From positions 4,276,001-4,340,000 of the forward strand of contig AP018172.1 of NCBI GenBank assembly GCA_002368175.1: 64,000 nucleotides of DNA. The letters are read 5' to 3'. The notes below the pieces were generated by a model. The model saw only the letters and a list, made by a program, of their open reading frames with translations, searched no databases and was not told the origin of the DNA. Positions 1-7,395 of this stretch are shown here, in pieces (positions within the stretch are counted from its first letter, which is position 1; the number at the start of each line of letters is the position of its first letter). Both the position numbers and the translations under genes were made by a program. This stretch comes from Calothrix sp. NIES-2098 (GTDB lineage: Bacteria; Cyanobacteriota; Cyanobacteriia; Cyanobacteriales; Nostocaceae).

Positions 1-1499
1 GCGATCGCTACTGGCCAGATAATCCCATCTTTATCGTAGGATTGCTCTACAGCCGCTTGTGCTAAACGTGACACGCCCACGCCATAACAACCCATAACTA
101 AAGGTTTTTCTTCCCCTTGTTCATTGGTATAAGTTGCACCCATCGCCACAGAATACTTTGTTCCCAATTGGAAGATGTGACCAGCTTCGATCCCACGAGC
201 GCTTTGTAGAGTTTTTTCTGGATTGTGGAGTGCGCGATCGCCCAGTCTGGCTTTGCGAATATCTACTACTAATTCAGGTAATTTAAATTGCTCGCCCCAA
301 TTAGCTCCAACTACGTGATATCCAGTTTCGTTTGCGCCAGTGACGAAGTTCTTTAAATCAACAGCTGTTTTATCGACAAGTCGCAAAAACTTGGAATGTA
401 TCTTTTTGTCGCCCTTAATATACTCATCGGCGAGATCGGGTGCAATATAGCCTAAAGGCAGAGATTTTGCTGCCCATGTAGCTTGGGTTTCAGAGCTAGG
501 TACATTCAAGGCAATGATAGTTTTGGCACCGTAATTAGCAGCTAACTTGGTCAATTCGTTTTGCAACTTGACTTCGTTAACTTCCTGATCGCCTCGGATA
601 CTTACTAGAACTAAAACAGTTGTGCCATTGTCATAAACTGTCTGATAAAGAACATTCTTCACTACTTGGGTAGGAGAACATTTGAGAAACTTACAGACTG
701 TTTCAATTGTGTCTGTTCCTGGTGTCTCCCGTTTTTCATGAGTTGTAAACTCGGAAGTTACCGCATCTGCTGGTAAAGAAACAGCTTTTTCCACATTAGC
801 AGCGTATTTGCCATCTTCGGTGTAGAGAACTTCGTCTTCACCTGCTTCCGCCAATATCATGAATTCTGTGGAACCAGAACCACCAATAGCGCCAGAGTCA
901 GCTTCTACTGCACGGAAAGCCAAACCAGCACGCCGCAGCATATTGCTGTAAGCCTTGTACATATCTTGGTAAGTGGCTTTAAGGCTTTCTTCATCGACAT
1001 GGAAGGAGTAGGCGTCCTTCATGATAAATTCTCGTCCGCGCATCAAACCAAAGCGGGGACGAATTTCATCGCGGAATTTTGTTTGAATTTGGTAGAGATT
1101 TAGGGGTAGCTGACGGTAAGAGCGAATCATATCACGGGCGATCGTCGTGATGACTTCCTCGTGAGTCGGCCCTAATCCTAATTGTTGCTCGCGACGGTCG
1201 ATGAGGGAAAACATAATACCCTCAGCTTTCGTGTAAGTATCCCAGCGTCCGGATTCTTTCCATAACTCCGCAGGTTGTAATTGCGGTAACAAACATTCTT
1301 GTGCGCCTGTGGCGTTCATTTCTTCACGGACAATTTGGGAAACTTTTTGCAATACCCGCCACATCAATGGCAAATAAGCATAAACACCGCTACCGATGCG
1401 ACGAATATAACCTGCACGTAGTAATAATTTATGACTGGGAATTTCCGCATCAGCTGGATCGTCCCGCAGTGTAACGAATAACATTTGTGACAGTCGCAT
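1..1499 (-). CDS. proS: Prolyl-tRNA synthetase, N-terminal part (runs off the left edge)
   Basis: Class II aminoacyl-tRNA synthetase that charges tRNA-Pro in the cytoplasm. The minus-strand frame opens at ATG 1497-1499 and translates without a stop to base 1, giving about 499 of the roughly 600 residues usual for the bacterial form. The N-terminus begins MRLSQMLFVTLRDDPADAE. Class II motif 2 is visible as TKFRDEIRPRFGLMRGREF, followed by MKDAYSFH. The insertion (editing) domain follows, and the fragment reaches the motif-3-side sequence VMGCYGVGVSRL near the edge. The C-terminal anticodon-binding domain lies outside the window. It is divergent from the acyltransferase that starts at 1662, and the 160-bp gap must hold both promoters. 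The assignment is secure; only the gene's end is missing. Confidence 0.95.
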   Translation of the reverse strand, partial: MRLSQMLFVTLRDDPADAEIPSHKLLLRAGYIRRIGSGVYAYLPLMWRVLQKVSQIVREEMNATGAQECLLPQLQPAELWKESGRWDTYTKAEGIMFSLIDRREQQLGLGPTHEEVITTIARDMIRSYRQLPLNLYQIQTKFRDEIRPRFGLMRGREFIMKDAYSFHVDEESLKATYQDMYKAYSNMLRRAGLAFRAVEADSGAIGGSGSTEFMILAEAGEDEVLYTEDGKYAANVEKAVSLPADAVTSEFTTHEKRETPGTDTIETVCKFLKCSPTQVVKNVLYQTVYDNGTTVLVLVSIRGDQEVNEVKLQNELTKLAANYGAKTIIALNVPSSETQATWAAKSLPLGYIAPDLADEYIKGDKKIHSKFLRLVDKTAVDLKNFVTGANETGYHVVGANWGEQFKLPELVVDIRKARLGDRALHNPEKTLQSARGIEAGHIFQLGTKYSVAMGATYTNEQGEEKPLVMGCYGVGVSRLAQAAVEQSYDKDGIIWPVAI

Positions 1500-1661
1500 C
1501 GTTTATTCCCTTTCCCAAAACACTAAATTTCTATGTCAACTAAAGTATGAATTATCAAGGATGAAGTACAACGTATAAATTGTTATTTGTCATTAGTCCC
1601 CCCTGCTTCGTCTGCTATTGCCTTCTGCCTTTTTCATTGCAACTTATAGGAGAAAACTACC

Positions 1662-3068
1662 GTGACTAACGGAATTTACCAAGCACAACCACCTTTAGAA
1701 TTTATTCCTCCAAGGTTTAACCCTTTATTACTTCAATTGGCGCACCTGTTACTTCCAAGCTGGATTAACTGGAAAACGGCGATTACCCACATCGAAGCTG
1801 ACAACGTAGAGATTTTAGCGGATCTCTATCACCAGTTTCAGGAAGGTAAGATTCGGTTTTTGCTAGCATTTCGCCATCCGAAAACAGAAGATCCGGTTTG
1901 TTTAGGCTACTTACTATCGCAACTCGTGCCTAAGGTAGCACGGGAACAAGGCATCAAAATTGAAACTCCAATTCATGCTCATTTTATCTACGATCGCGGC
2001 ATTCCTCTATGGGCAGGTGAACATATCGGCTGGCTGGCTTCGCATTTAGGCGGTACTCCCATCCAGCGGGGGAAAGCTGACTGGAATGGTTTGCGTTCGG
2101 CGCGTGAATTATTCGCCAATGGGAAATTCCCGATGGCTGCTGCGCCAGAGGGAGCCACCAATGGTTTATCGGAGATTATGAGTCCCCTAGAACCAGGTAT
2201 TGCCCAATTAGGCTTTTGGTGTGCTGAAGATTTGCACAAAGCTGGACGCTCCGAGCAGGTTTTAATTGTACCAGTTGGGATTAAATATAATTACGTTGCT
2301 GCTCCTTGGGGTGCGATCGCACAACTGTTAAGTGAATTAGAAGCTGCTAGCGGTTTACCTGTAAATCCTTCAGAAAATGGCAATAGTGCAACAATTGAGT
2401 CCCTTTATCCGCGATTGTTGACTTTAGCAGAAAAGTTATTGACGTTGATGGAAGAGTTTTACACAAAGTTTTACCATCAAAAGCTGCCAGAAATTATTTT
2501 GACAGCAGAAGAAACAAGCGATCGCAATCAAGCGTTATCAGCTCGCTTGCAAGCATTGATGCACATAGCATTACAAATTTCCGAACAATATTTTGATTTA
2601 GCACCTAAGGGAGCTTGGAATGATCGTTGTCGGCGGGTAGAGCAAGCAGGCTGGAATTATATATTTAGAGAAGAGTTTAAGGATATGAAAGCATTATCGC
2701 CGATAGAACGCGCTTTAGGCGATCGCGTTGCTGAAGAAGCAAACCGCCGAATGTGGCACATGCGCTTAGTAGAAAGTTTCGTCGCTGTTTCTGGGAGCTA
2801 CATCAAAGCCAAACCCACAGCCGAAAGGTTTGCTGAAACTACCCTACTTTTGAGGGATATGGTAAATAAAATTCAAGGCACTAATAGCCTATTGCACCGT
2901 CCGCAACTGGGTAAACAACAGGTAAAAATCAGCATTGGTGAGCCGATATCTGTTTCTGAATGTTATCCAGTTTATAAAGCTAATCGCTTAGGTGCGAAGC
3001 AAGCCGTAACTGAATTGACCAATGATTTACAGCACGCAATGGAGGATTTGATTGCCAAGGAAGGATAA
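1662..3068 (+). CDS. Phospholipid/glycerol acyltransferase family protein (PlsC-like)
   Basis: 468-aa protein with acyltransferase motifs of the PlsC/GPAT superfamily, which transfers an acyl chain to a glycerol-phosphate or lyso-lipid at the membrane. Seen: an HX4D catalytic box (FRHPKTED, about residue 69) and a PEG-type motif (AAPEGATNG, about residue 160). The C-terminal half (roughly 250-460) is alpha-helical and unlike plain PlsC, so this is the larger cyanobacterial type rather than the 240-aa enzyme. The start is GTG 1662, preceded by AGGAG 14-18 bases upstream; no better ATG is in frame near the conserved region. It is divergent from proS and 45 bp ahead of the DUF2887 gene. Acyl donor and acceptor cannot be told from the sequence. 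Confidence 0.8.
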   Translation: MTNGIYQAQPPLEFIPPRFNPLLLQLAHLLLPSWINWKTAITHIEADNVEILADLYHQFQEGKIRFLLAFRHPKTEDPVCLGYLLSQLVPKVAREQGIKIETPIHAHFIYDRGIPLWAGEHIGWLASHLGGTPIQRGKADWNGLRSARELFANGKFPMAAAPEGATNGLSEIMSPLEPGIAQLGFWCAEDLHKAGRSEQVLIVPVGIKYNYVAAPWGAIAQLLSELEAASGLPVNPSENGNSATIESLYPRLLTLAEKLLTLMEEFYTKFYHQKLPEIILTAEETSDRNQALSARLQALMHIALQISEQYFDLAPKGAWNDRCRRVEQAGWNYIFREEFKDMKALSPIERALGDRVAEEANRRMWHMRLVESFVAVSGSYIKAKPTAERFAETTLLLRDMVNKIQGTNSLLHRPQLGKQQVKISIGEPISVSECYPVYKANRLGAKQAVTELTNDLQHAMEDLIAKEG

Positions 3069-3113
3069 GGAGATTCACCATTACATTCTAAAAATTGTTT
3101 ATATAAACTAAGA

Positions 3114-3914
3114 GTGAAAACTGACAGCATCTTTTATCGCCTATTTCAAGAAGTTCCCAGTATTTTCTTTGAACTTATTGGCAACCCACCCGAAACTGCT
3201 AACATCTATCAATTTTCTTCAGTTGAAATCAAGCAAACAGCTTTTAGAATTGATGGTGTTTTTCTTCCCACTCAAGATACAAACGAGCCCATTTATTTTG
3301 TTGAAGTCCAATTTCAACCTAACGCAGATATTTACTCACGTGTAGTTTCTGAAATATTTTTATATTTGCGGCAAAATAAACCTAAACATACTTGGCGAGG
3401 AGTAATTATTTATGCAAGCAGAAGTATGGATATAGGAGACATCCAAGATTGTCACGAATTCTTTACTAGTCAGCGCGTGACACGAATTTATTTAGATGAA
3501 TTAGGTGAAGTAGCATCACTACCCATCGGTATTGCTACTATGAAATTGATCGTTGAGAATGAAGATACAGCAATTACCACTGCTAGAGAGTTAATCAACC
3601 GCACTCAGCAAGCTGTAAGCTTGCAATTGCAGCAGCAGTTATTAGCATTGATAGAAACAATTTTGATTTATAAATTTCCGCAAATGAGTCGAGAGGAGAT
3701 AGAAGCAATGTTTGGCTTAAATGAGTTGAAACAAACACGTGTTTATCAAGAAGCCAGAGAAGAAGGTGAACAAGAAGGTAAACAAAAAGCCAAATTAGAA
3801 GCTGTACCTAGACTTTTAGCATTAGGGTTAACTGTTGAACAAATAGCACAGGCGTTAGATTTAGATGTTGCGCAAGTGCAACAAATAGCACAGCAGACAC
3901 CCGCAGATGAATAG
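3114..3914 (+). CDS. DUF2887 / Rpn-family PD-(D/E)XK nuclease-like protein
   Basis: 266 aa, GTG start. The N-terminal half carries the Rpn/DUF2887 layout: a short helix with FYRLFQEVPSIFFELIG, then RIDGVFLP and YFVEVQFQPN, which supply the acidic residues of a PD-(D/E)XK core (D at about 44, E-x-Q at about 60). The C-terminus is a charged helix (EAREEGEQEGKQKAKLEA) followed by a small HTH-like segment (LGLTVEQIAQALDLDVAQVQQIA). Rpn proteins act as recombination-promoting DNA nucleases in E. coli; members are many and fast-evolving in cyanobacteria. That this copy is active is inference. It lies in a short accessory stretch with antitoxin remnants and a SUKH protein. Confidence 0.8.
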   Translation: MKTDSIFYRLFQEVPSIFFELIGNPPETANIYQFSSVEIKQTAFRIDGVFLPTQDTNEPIYFVEVQFQPNADIYSRVVSEIFLYLRQNKPKHTWRGVIIYASRSMDIGDIQDCHEFFTSQRVTRIYLDELGEVASLPIGIATMKLIVENEDTAITTARELINRTQQAVSLQLQQQLLALIETILIYKFPQMSREEIEAMFGLNELKQTRVYQEAREEGEQEGKQKAKLEAVPRLLALGLTVEQIAQALDLDVAQVQQIAQQTPADE

Positions 3915-3940
3915 TAAAGCGATCGCAGCATTTTGTATCT

Positions 3941-4024
3941 ATGAACAAAATTACTATATCTCACCTTGATGATGACATGAAATCTCGTCTACAAAAACGA
4001 GCCAAAAAACTTAGTAGTAAATAA
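3941..4024 (+). pseudogene. Truncated ribbon-helix-helix antitoxin stub (FitA-like)
   Basis: A 27-codon reading frame encodes MNKITISHLDDDMKSRLQKR and a few more residues, then stops at TAA 4022-4024. The pattern ITISxLDDxxKxRLxxRA is the N-terminal strand and first helix of FitA/Arc-type RHH antitoxins, which are usually 70-85 aa. The second helix and the toxin-binding tail are missing, and no VapC/PIN toxin follows. It is probably a remnant of a toxin-antitoxin pair lost when the SUKH-HEAT gene came to lie next to it (its ATG is 5 bp downstream). Confidence 0.5.
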
Positions 4025-4029
4025 ATTTG

Positions 4030-5127
4030 ATGTCAGTCCTCACAGAAACTTTAGAAAGAATCTTTAAGCATCTGCAACAACATAGAGCAGAGATAGCTTC
4101 ACTTCTTCAACCAGGATTAACAATTGAAGACATTCAATCTCAAATTAAACCTTTATCTTTTTGCTTACCACAAGAAGTTTATGAACTTTACCAGTGGCGT
4201 AATGGCATAGATTATTCAAATATTTCAAAAATTGAAAATTTACATTTTGATATCAGTTTTATTCCTAGACTTGACTTTCTACCTTTGGAAGAAGCGATAG
4301 AATCTTCTAAAGAAATTGAGGAATTTAGAGATAAATATACTTCACCAGAGGAAGAGAACTGCCATAAACCGTGGTTTCCAATCTTCGGTTCTGATGATTT
4401 AGAGTACCTAATTGTTTTTGGCGATTCGGTGACTAGTCAAGATTCACCTATAATGCACTGTCATTTAGGAGGTGGAAGTTTACCTCAAGTTAAATATCCT
4501 AATCTTACAATTTTCATGATGGTAGTAGCAGAATGTTATGAAACAAATGCTTATTATATTGTTGAACAGTCAAAATATAATTATCTTAGTTCATATTTAG
4601 AAGAAGACGTTAAACAAGTTGCTGAAATTGAACGTAAGTATTTTTCTGAACAACTAGAGGCAGTATTCAAAGCATTATCTCAACCCAAATCTTTACTGGA
4701 AAACGAGATATTTGAGATTTTATATCGCTTTAAAGACCCAAGATTTGTAGAGCCAATGATTCACGCTCTTCATCTACCTTTATATGAAGTAAATAATAAA
4801 GAAGAAAACAGCTTAATTCGTATAAGAGCAGCTATGATTCTTGGAGAAATTGGAGATTTGAGAGCAGTCGAGCCTCTTATGAGAGCATTAGAATCTCGGC
4901 TGATACAAGACTGTGGATACTCTATTGCAAATAAAGCAGCAGAAGCACTTAGAAAATTAGGAGACCCCAGAGCTATTAAATCGTTGCAGCTATTTTTGCA
5001 AAAACATAAACATATTCTTCCGCTGTTTATACCATCACCTTCATGGCTTGAGCGAATTGCTCTTCAAGAAGCGCGAGAGGAAGCAAAATGGGCAATCAAA
5101 GAACTGGAAAAGAAAAGTTATGAATAA
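4030..5127 (+). CDS. SUKH (SMI1/KNR4)-like protein with C-terminal HEAT repeats
   Basis: About 365 aa from ATG 4030. The first about 180 residues look like an SMI1/KNR4 (SUKH) domain: LPQEVYELYQWRNGI, then FLPLEEAIESSKEI, then WFPIFGSDDLEYLIVFGD. From about residue 215 there are PBS-lyase/HEAT-type helical repeats, best seen as IRAAMILGEIGDLRAVEPLMRAL and AAEALRKLGDPRAIKSLQ. SUKH domains are known as immunity modules against nuclease-type toxins and also occur as stand-alone regulators; HEAT repeats give protein binding. No toxin gene is next to it, so an immunity role is inference. The leading TTG at 4027 is also open, but the ATG directly after it is the better start. Confidence 0.7.
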   Translation: MSVLTETLERIFKHLQQHRAEIASLLQPGLTIEDIQSQIKPLSFCLPQEVYELYQWRNGIDYSNISKIENLHFDISFIPRLDFLPLEEAIESSKEIEEFRDKYTSPEEENCHKPWFPIFGSDDLEYLIVFGDSVTSQDSPIMHCHLGGGSLPQVKYPNLTIFMMVVAECYETNAYYIVEQSKYNYLSSYLEEDVKQVAEIERKYFSEQLEAVFKALSQPKSLLENEIFEILYRFKDPRFVEPMIHALHLPLYEVNNKEENSLIRIRAAMILGEIGDLRAVEPLMRALESRLIQDCGYSIANKAAEALRKLGDPRAIKSLQLFLQKHKHILPLFIPSPSWLERIALQEAREEAKWAIKELEKKSYE

Positions 5128-5260
5128 TTAAGATAAATGTATTTAAAAAAATACAGGAATGCAGAGTTATTTGCATCTTACACTTTTATACGGAAAATAG
5201 GCAGAATGGGAACATACCCTTTTCACCTGTACAATTTGCTTACCAAATATGTTTGCTTGA

Positions 5261-5296
5261 TTAAGTTAAGTGATTTTCCAACAAATATGCGATCGC
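5261..5296. repeat. 36-bp direct repeat, copy 1 (duplicate of ferredoxin-gene 3' end)
   Basis: Bases 5261-5296 match 6071-6106 at 35 of 36 positions (single T/G difference at 5286/6096). Read on the minus strand, both copies encode the last codons of the ferredoxin-domain protein (LLENHLT and stop). The copies sit 810 bp apart and bracket the toxin-antitoxin cassette. The bases outside the two copies do not match. Confidence 0.85.
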
Positions 5297-5307
5297 AAAT
5301 TTACAAG

Positions 5308-5569
5308 CTATTTTCTATAAACATCTTTCCGATGCTTGCACTGCAAAAGTCGCACAAGTTGACTTTCATCATCAATTTTCATAGCGAACTCTATAATCAC
5401 CAATCCGAATACGATATTCGTTATCAGAGCCTTTTAATTTCACAACTCCATCAGGACGCGGTTCATCTGCAAGATTTTGTATTTTCTCAACAACGCGCTC
5501 TCTCACATCATTGGGCAAATCATCAATCTGCTTTTGTACTGACCTTGAAATAACAACAGTAAGCCTCAT
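5308..5569 (-). pseudogene. RelE/ParE-family toxin, frameshifted near its C-terminus
   Basis: ATG 5567-5569 opens a frame typical of RelE/ParE mRNA interferase or gyrase-targeting toxins: VVISRSVQKQIDDLP at the start, and YRIRIGDYRVRYEN before a premature TGA at 5372. Removing one A from the AAAA run near 5375 restores YEIDDESQLVRLLQCKHRKD and VYRK with a stop at 5308-5310, which is the normal RelE C-terminus. The repaired protein would be about 86 aa, the usual length. So either the toxin is inactivated by a +1 slip or this is a sequencing error in a homopolymer. It overlaps the upstream antitoxin stop by 4 bp (ATGA), as in an intact TA operon. Confidence 0.75.
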
Positions 5570-5814
5570 GATGCTTGATCTGATCGATTCTTGATATACT
5601 CATCCATAGCCATGTACTCACCAAATGCATACTCATCGCGAACTGCTTGAATTTCTGCTTGTGTTTCTATATCGTCTTCATAAAGCGCTTCTTCTGCTTC
5701 AAAAATTTGTTGTTCGATTATCTCTTGCAGTTGAAGTTTCTCTTCTAAATTAAGAGAAGATATCGCTTGTGCTAAAACTTCCAAGGATAGTTGTAATTTA
5801 ACAATAGCTGGCAT
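5566..5814 (-). CDS. Antitoxin partner of the RelE-type toxin
   Basis: 82-aa acidic protein from ATG 5812-5814; the upstream in-frame TTG at 5823 is less likely. Residues 1-30 form a helix (LSLEVLAQAISSLNLEEKLQ) seen in cyanobacterial antitoxins paired with RelE/ParE toxins, followed by an acidic tail rich in E and D that would neutralise the basic toxin. Its stop overlaps the toxin ATG (ATGA), so the two are translationally coupled. No clear DNA-binding fold can be named. Because the toxin is frameshifted, this copy may be a decaying module. Confidence 0.65.
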   Translation of the reverse strand: MPAIVKLQLSLEVLAQAISSLNLEEKLQLQEIIEQQIFEAEEALYEDDIETQAEIQAVRDEYAFGEYMAMDEYIKNRSDQAS

Positions 5815-5954
5815 TGTTTTCAAATGTTTTTATAATTTTTCATCTTCTTATAGCAATCTTATCGCATGGAGACAAATTTATAGAGTGTCTACCAATGGAT
5901 AATTTAGATAGAAGAGGATTTCCGAATAATTTATGACTGCTATATACTTCTCGA

Positions 5955-5978
5955 TTATAGCGGGTATACCCGCTATAA
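5955..5978. repeat. 24-bp perfect palindrome
   Basis: The half-site TTATAGCGGGTA is followed at once by its exact reverse complement, giving a 24-bp palindrome without spacer. It lies between the antitoxin gene and the ferredoxin terminator, inside the direct-repeat-bracketed segment. A palindrome without a loop is a poor terminator, so a dimeric protein-binding site or a dispersed repeat are alternatives. Confidence 0.7.
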
Positions 5979-6010
5979 ACAATCAATAGTAGTGATAATA
6001 CCAACAAAAA

Positions 6011-6037
6011 ATAAAGGGTAAAAGTTTTACCCTTTAT
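6011..6037 (-). terminator. Rho-independent terminator after the ferredoxin-domain gene
   Basis: Perfect 13-bp arms (ATAAAGGGTAAAA and its complement) flank a single base at 6024. Read on the minus strand, the hairpin starts 33 bp after the stop at 6071 and is followed by TTTTTTG. That fits an intrinsic terminator for the minus-strand gene above it. Confidence 0.7.
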
Positions 6038-6070
6038 AATAAATATATACATTTAAAAAGAAGATTGGAC

Positions 6071-6106
6071 TTAAGTTAAGTGATTTTCCAACAAAGATGC
6101 GATCGC
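6071..6106. repeat. 36-bp direct repeat, copy 2 (within ferredoxin gene 3' end)
   Basis: Partner of 5261-5296 (35/36 identity). This copy lies inside the intact gene and ends with its stop codon. The layout resembles the attL/attR pair left when an integrative element enters a gene's 3' end and restores it, but no recombinase gene lies between the copies. Confidence 0.8.
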
Positions 6107-6607
6107 TTCTGGATGCATTTTCTTGTATTGCTTTTTACCAATCCGCACAACGCAGTTAGGCGCGCTGCTACAGCGTTTTTGACAGCCTGTATGTTCAATA
6201 GTTACTTTGTCGATTAAACCGCGATCGCACAAAGTTTTTTCTAATTCTGATAATAAACCTTTACCACCCCGCTTGACGCAACCAGATTTTTGACAAACCA
6301 TGATTTTTGCTTTGGTTTGTGGTGATAAATTTTCTATTGGGCAAACTCCAGTTGCTTTTACCCGGAAAGCTTTGAATTTTATTTTACCTGTGTGCGGGTT
6401 GAGTTGGCTAATACCATCAACGCGAATGTGTTCTCCTGGTACTAAGGTTGAGCCTAAAGAACCGCGTAATTCTTTCGGGACTTTTACTTGCAAATTCCCC
6501 GCAGGAATTGCTAATCGCAAATATTTAAATTTACCTTCATCGCCAACGAAACCGAGGAATTTACCCTCAAGGTTTAATTCCGATAATGTCCGATATTTTT
6601 CACCCAT
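6071..6607 (-). CDS. (2Fe-2S) ferredoxin domain-containing protein
   Basis: 178 aa from ATG 6605-6607; the frame is open to a TTG at 6628 but the ATG precedes the conserved start. The N-terminal half (1-95) has a beta-rich, OB-like look (KFLGFVGDEGKFKYLRLAI, VPGEHIRVDGISQLN). The C-terminal half is a thioredoxin-like 2Fe-2S ferredoxin domain with four candidate cluster ligands: VCQKSGC (two Cys), HTGCQKRC and SSAPNC. It would act as a low-potential electron carrier. It lies downstream of nifT on the same strand but 322 bp away, so co-transcription with nif is not assured. Its last 12 codons coincide with one copy of the 36-bp repeat. Confidence 0.75.
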   Translation of the reverse strand: MGEKYRTLSELNLEGKFLGFVGDEGKFKYLRLAIPAGNLQVKVPKELRGSLGSTLVPGEHIRVDGISQLNPHTGKIKFKAFRVKATGVCPIENLSPQTKAKIMVCQKSGCVKRGGKGLLSELEKTLCDRGLIDKVTIEHTGCQKRCSSAPNCVVRIGKKQYKKMHPEAIASLLENHLT

Positions 6608-6929
6608 GTTCGGCAACTCACAATTCAAAATTAAACTTAGTTCAACCTGAATTTAAACGGGTGATATCATGTCCAAGAGAATATCTATATCATGTTTAAT
6701 AAATTAACAATAATATAAACTTTTGACGTTGCCGCATTAGTCTAAATTATGTATATTTAAATATACATGAGATTCTCAAAGTTAAATTACTATAGCATTA
6801 CCTAATTCTTGGCTTGTTACCAATGACAAATGACAAACCAAATTAGATAACTATAGCGATCGAGTAATTAGTAGGACATGATATAAGAGATAGATGCTTC
6901 CCCAATCCCTATCTCCCCCCACGATTATT
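6608..6929. other. Intergenic region between the ferredoxin gene and nifT
   Basis: 322 bp without a gene. It holds an 11-bp inverted repeat far apart (ATATCATGTCC at 6664-6674 and its complement at 6874-6884) and AT-rich sequence that may carry the ferredoxin promoter. No clear T-tract terminator for nifT was seen. Confidence 0.4.
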
Positions 6930-7133
6930 TTAGGAGAGGCGTCTAGCTTCTACTGTTAGAGGTAAACTGTTTTGGTCTGGTAATTCCCGAAATTCTAATT
7001 CCCAGCCATTAGCTAAAGTGAGAATCTTCCCCTCTGCGCCGTCTGTTTGTTTGACTACGACTTCTTCTAAATCTTTTTTAGCGACGTAGACAACCAAATG
7101 ACCAGCATCATTCATCCGTAGCATTACTTTCAT
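6930..7133 (-). CDS. nifT: Nitrogen fixation protein NifT
   Basis: 67 aa, the usual NifT/FixU length, beginning MKVMLRMNDAGHLVVYVAKK and containing LTLANGWELEFRELP, the pattern of the family. Its exact biochemical role is unknown; it travels with nif genes and is usually dispensable. The ATG at 7131-7133 overlaps the nifZ stop by 26 bp, so translation is coupled. It is the last gene of the cysE-nifV-nifZ-nifT run. Confidence 0.9.
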   Translation of the reverse strand: MKVMLRMNDAGHLVVYVAKKDLEEVVVKQTDGAEGKILTLANGWELEFRELPDQNSLPLTVEARRLS

Positions 7134-7395
7134 TAATTTCCTCGACAGATTCTAGTTCTTTTTTGCGACAACCAATGACGAACCCTGTATCTAAGAAATG
7201 CACAGCATAGATATAAGATCTCTGCAAATATGTGCCAATACTCGCAACGTAGCCAACTTGTCCCTTTTTAGCTAAAACTACCCCGATGTCTTGACCGGGA
7301 AATGTACCATCGTTTTTGATTAGCTTACGCAATCTGACTTTCTGGCCGATTTCAAAAGCGGGTGGTGAGTCAAGTTCCATTTCATCGGGTCGCAT
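7108..7395 (-). CDS. nifZ: Nitrogen fixation protein NifZ
   Basis: 95 aa. NifZ is an accessory factor for maturing the P-clusters of the MoFe protein (known from Azotobacter work). The core FEIGQKVRLRKLIKNDGTFPG and GQVGYVASIGTYLQ then IYAVHFLDTGFVIGCRKKEL matches the NifZ/SH3-like family. ATG 7393-7395 overlaps the 3' end of nifV by 14 bp and nifZ overlaps nifT by 26 bp, a tightly coupled trio. A second ATG five codons later is a possible alternative start. Confidence 0.9.
   Translation of the reverse strand: MRPDEMELDSPPAFEIGQKVRLRKLIKNDGTFPGQDIGVVLAKKGQVGYVASIGTYLQRSYIYAVHFLDTGFVIGCRKKELESVEEINESNATDE

Noticed and set aside
5137..5553. 138-codon plus-strand ORF
   Set aside because: It overlaps the RelE toxin in antisense and has no recognisable domain or good start; the opposite strand has clear family matches.
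5840..6052. 70-codon minus-strand ORF
   Set aside because: It contains both the palindrome and the terminator hairpin, so the sequence is explained by structure rather than coding.
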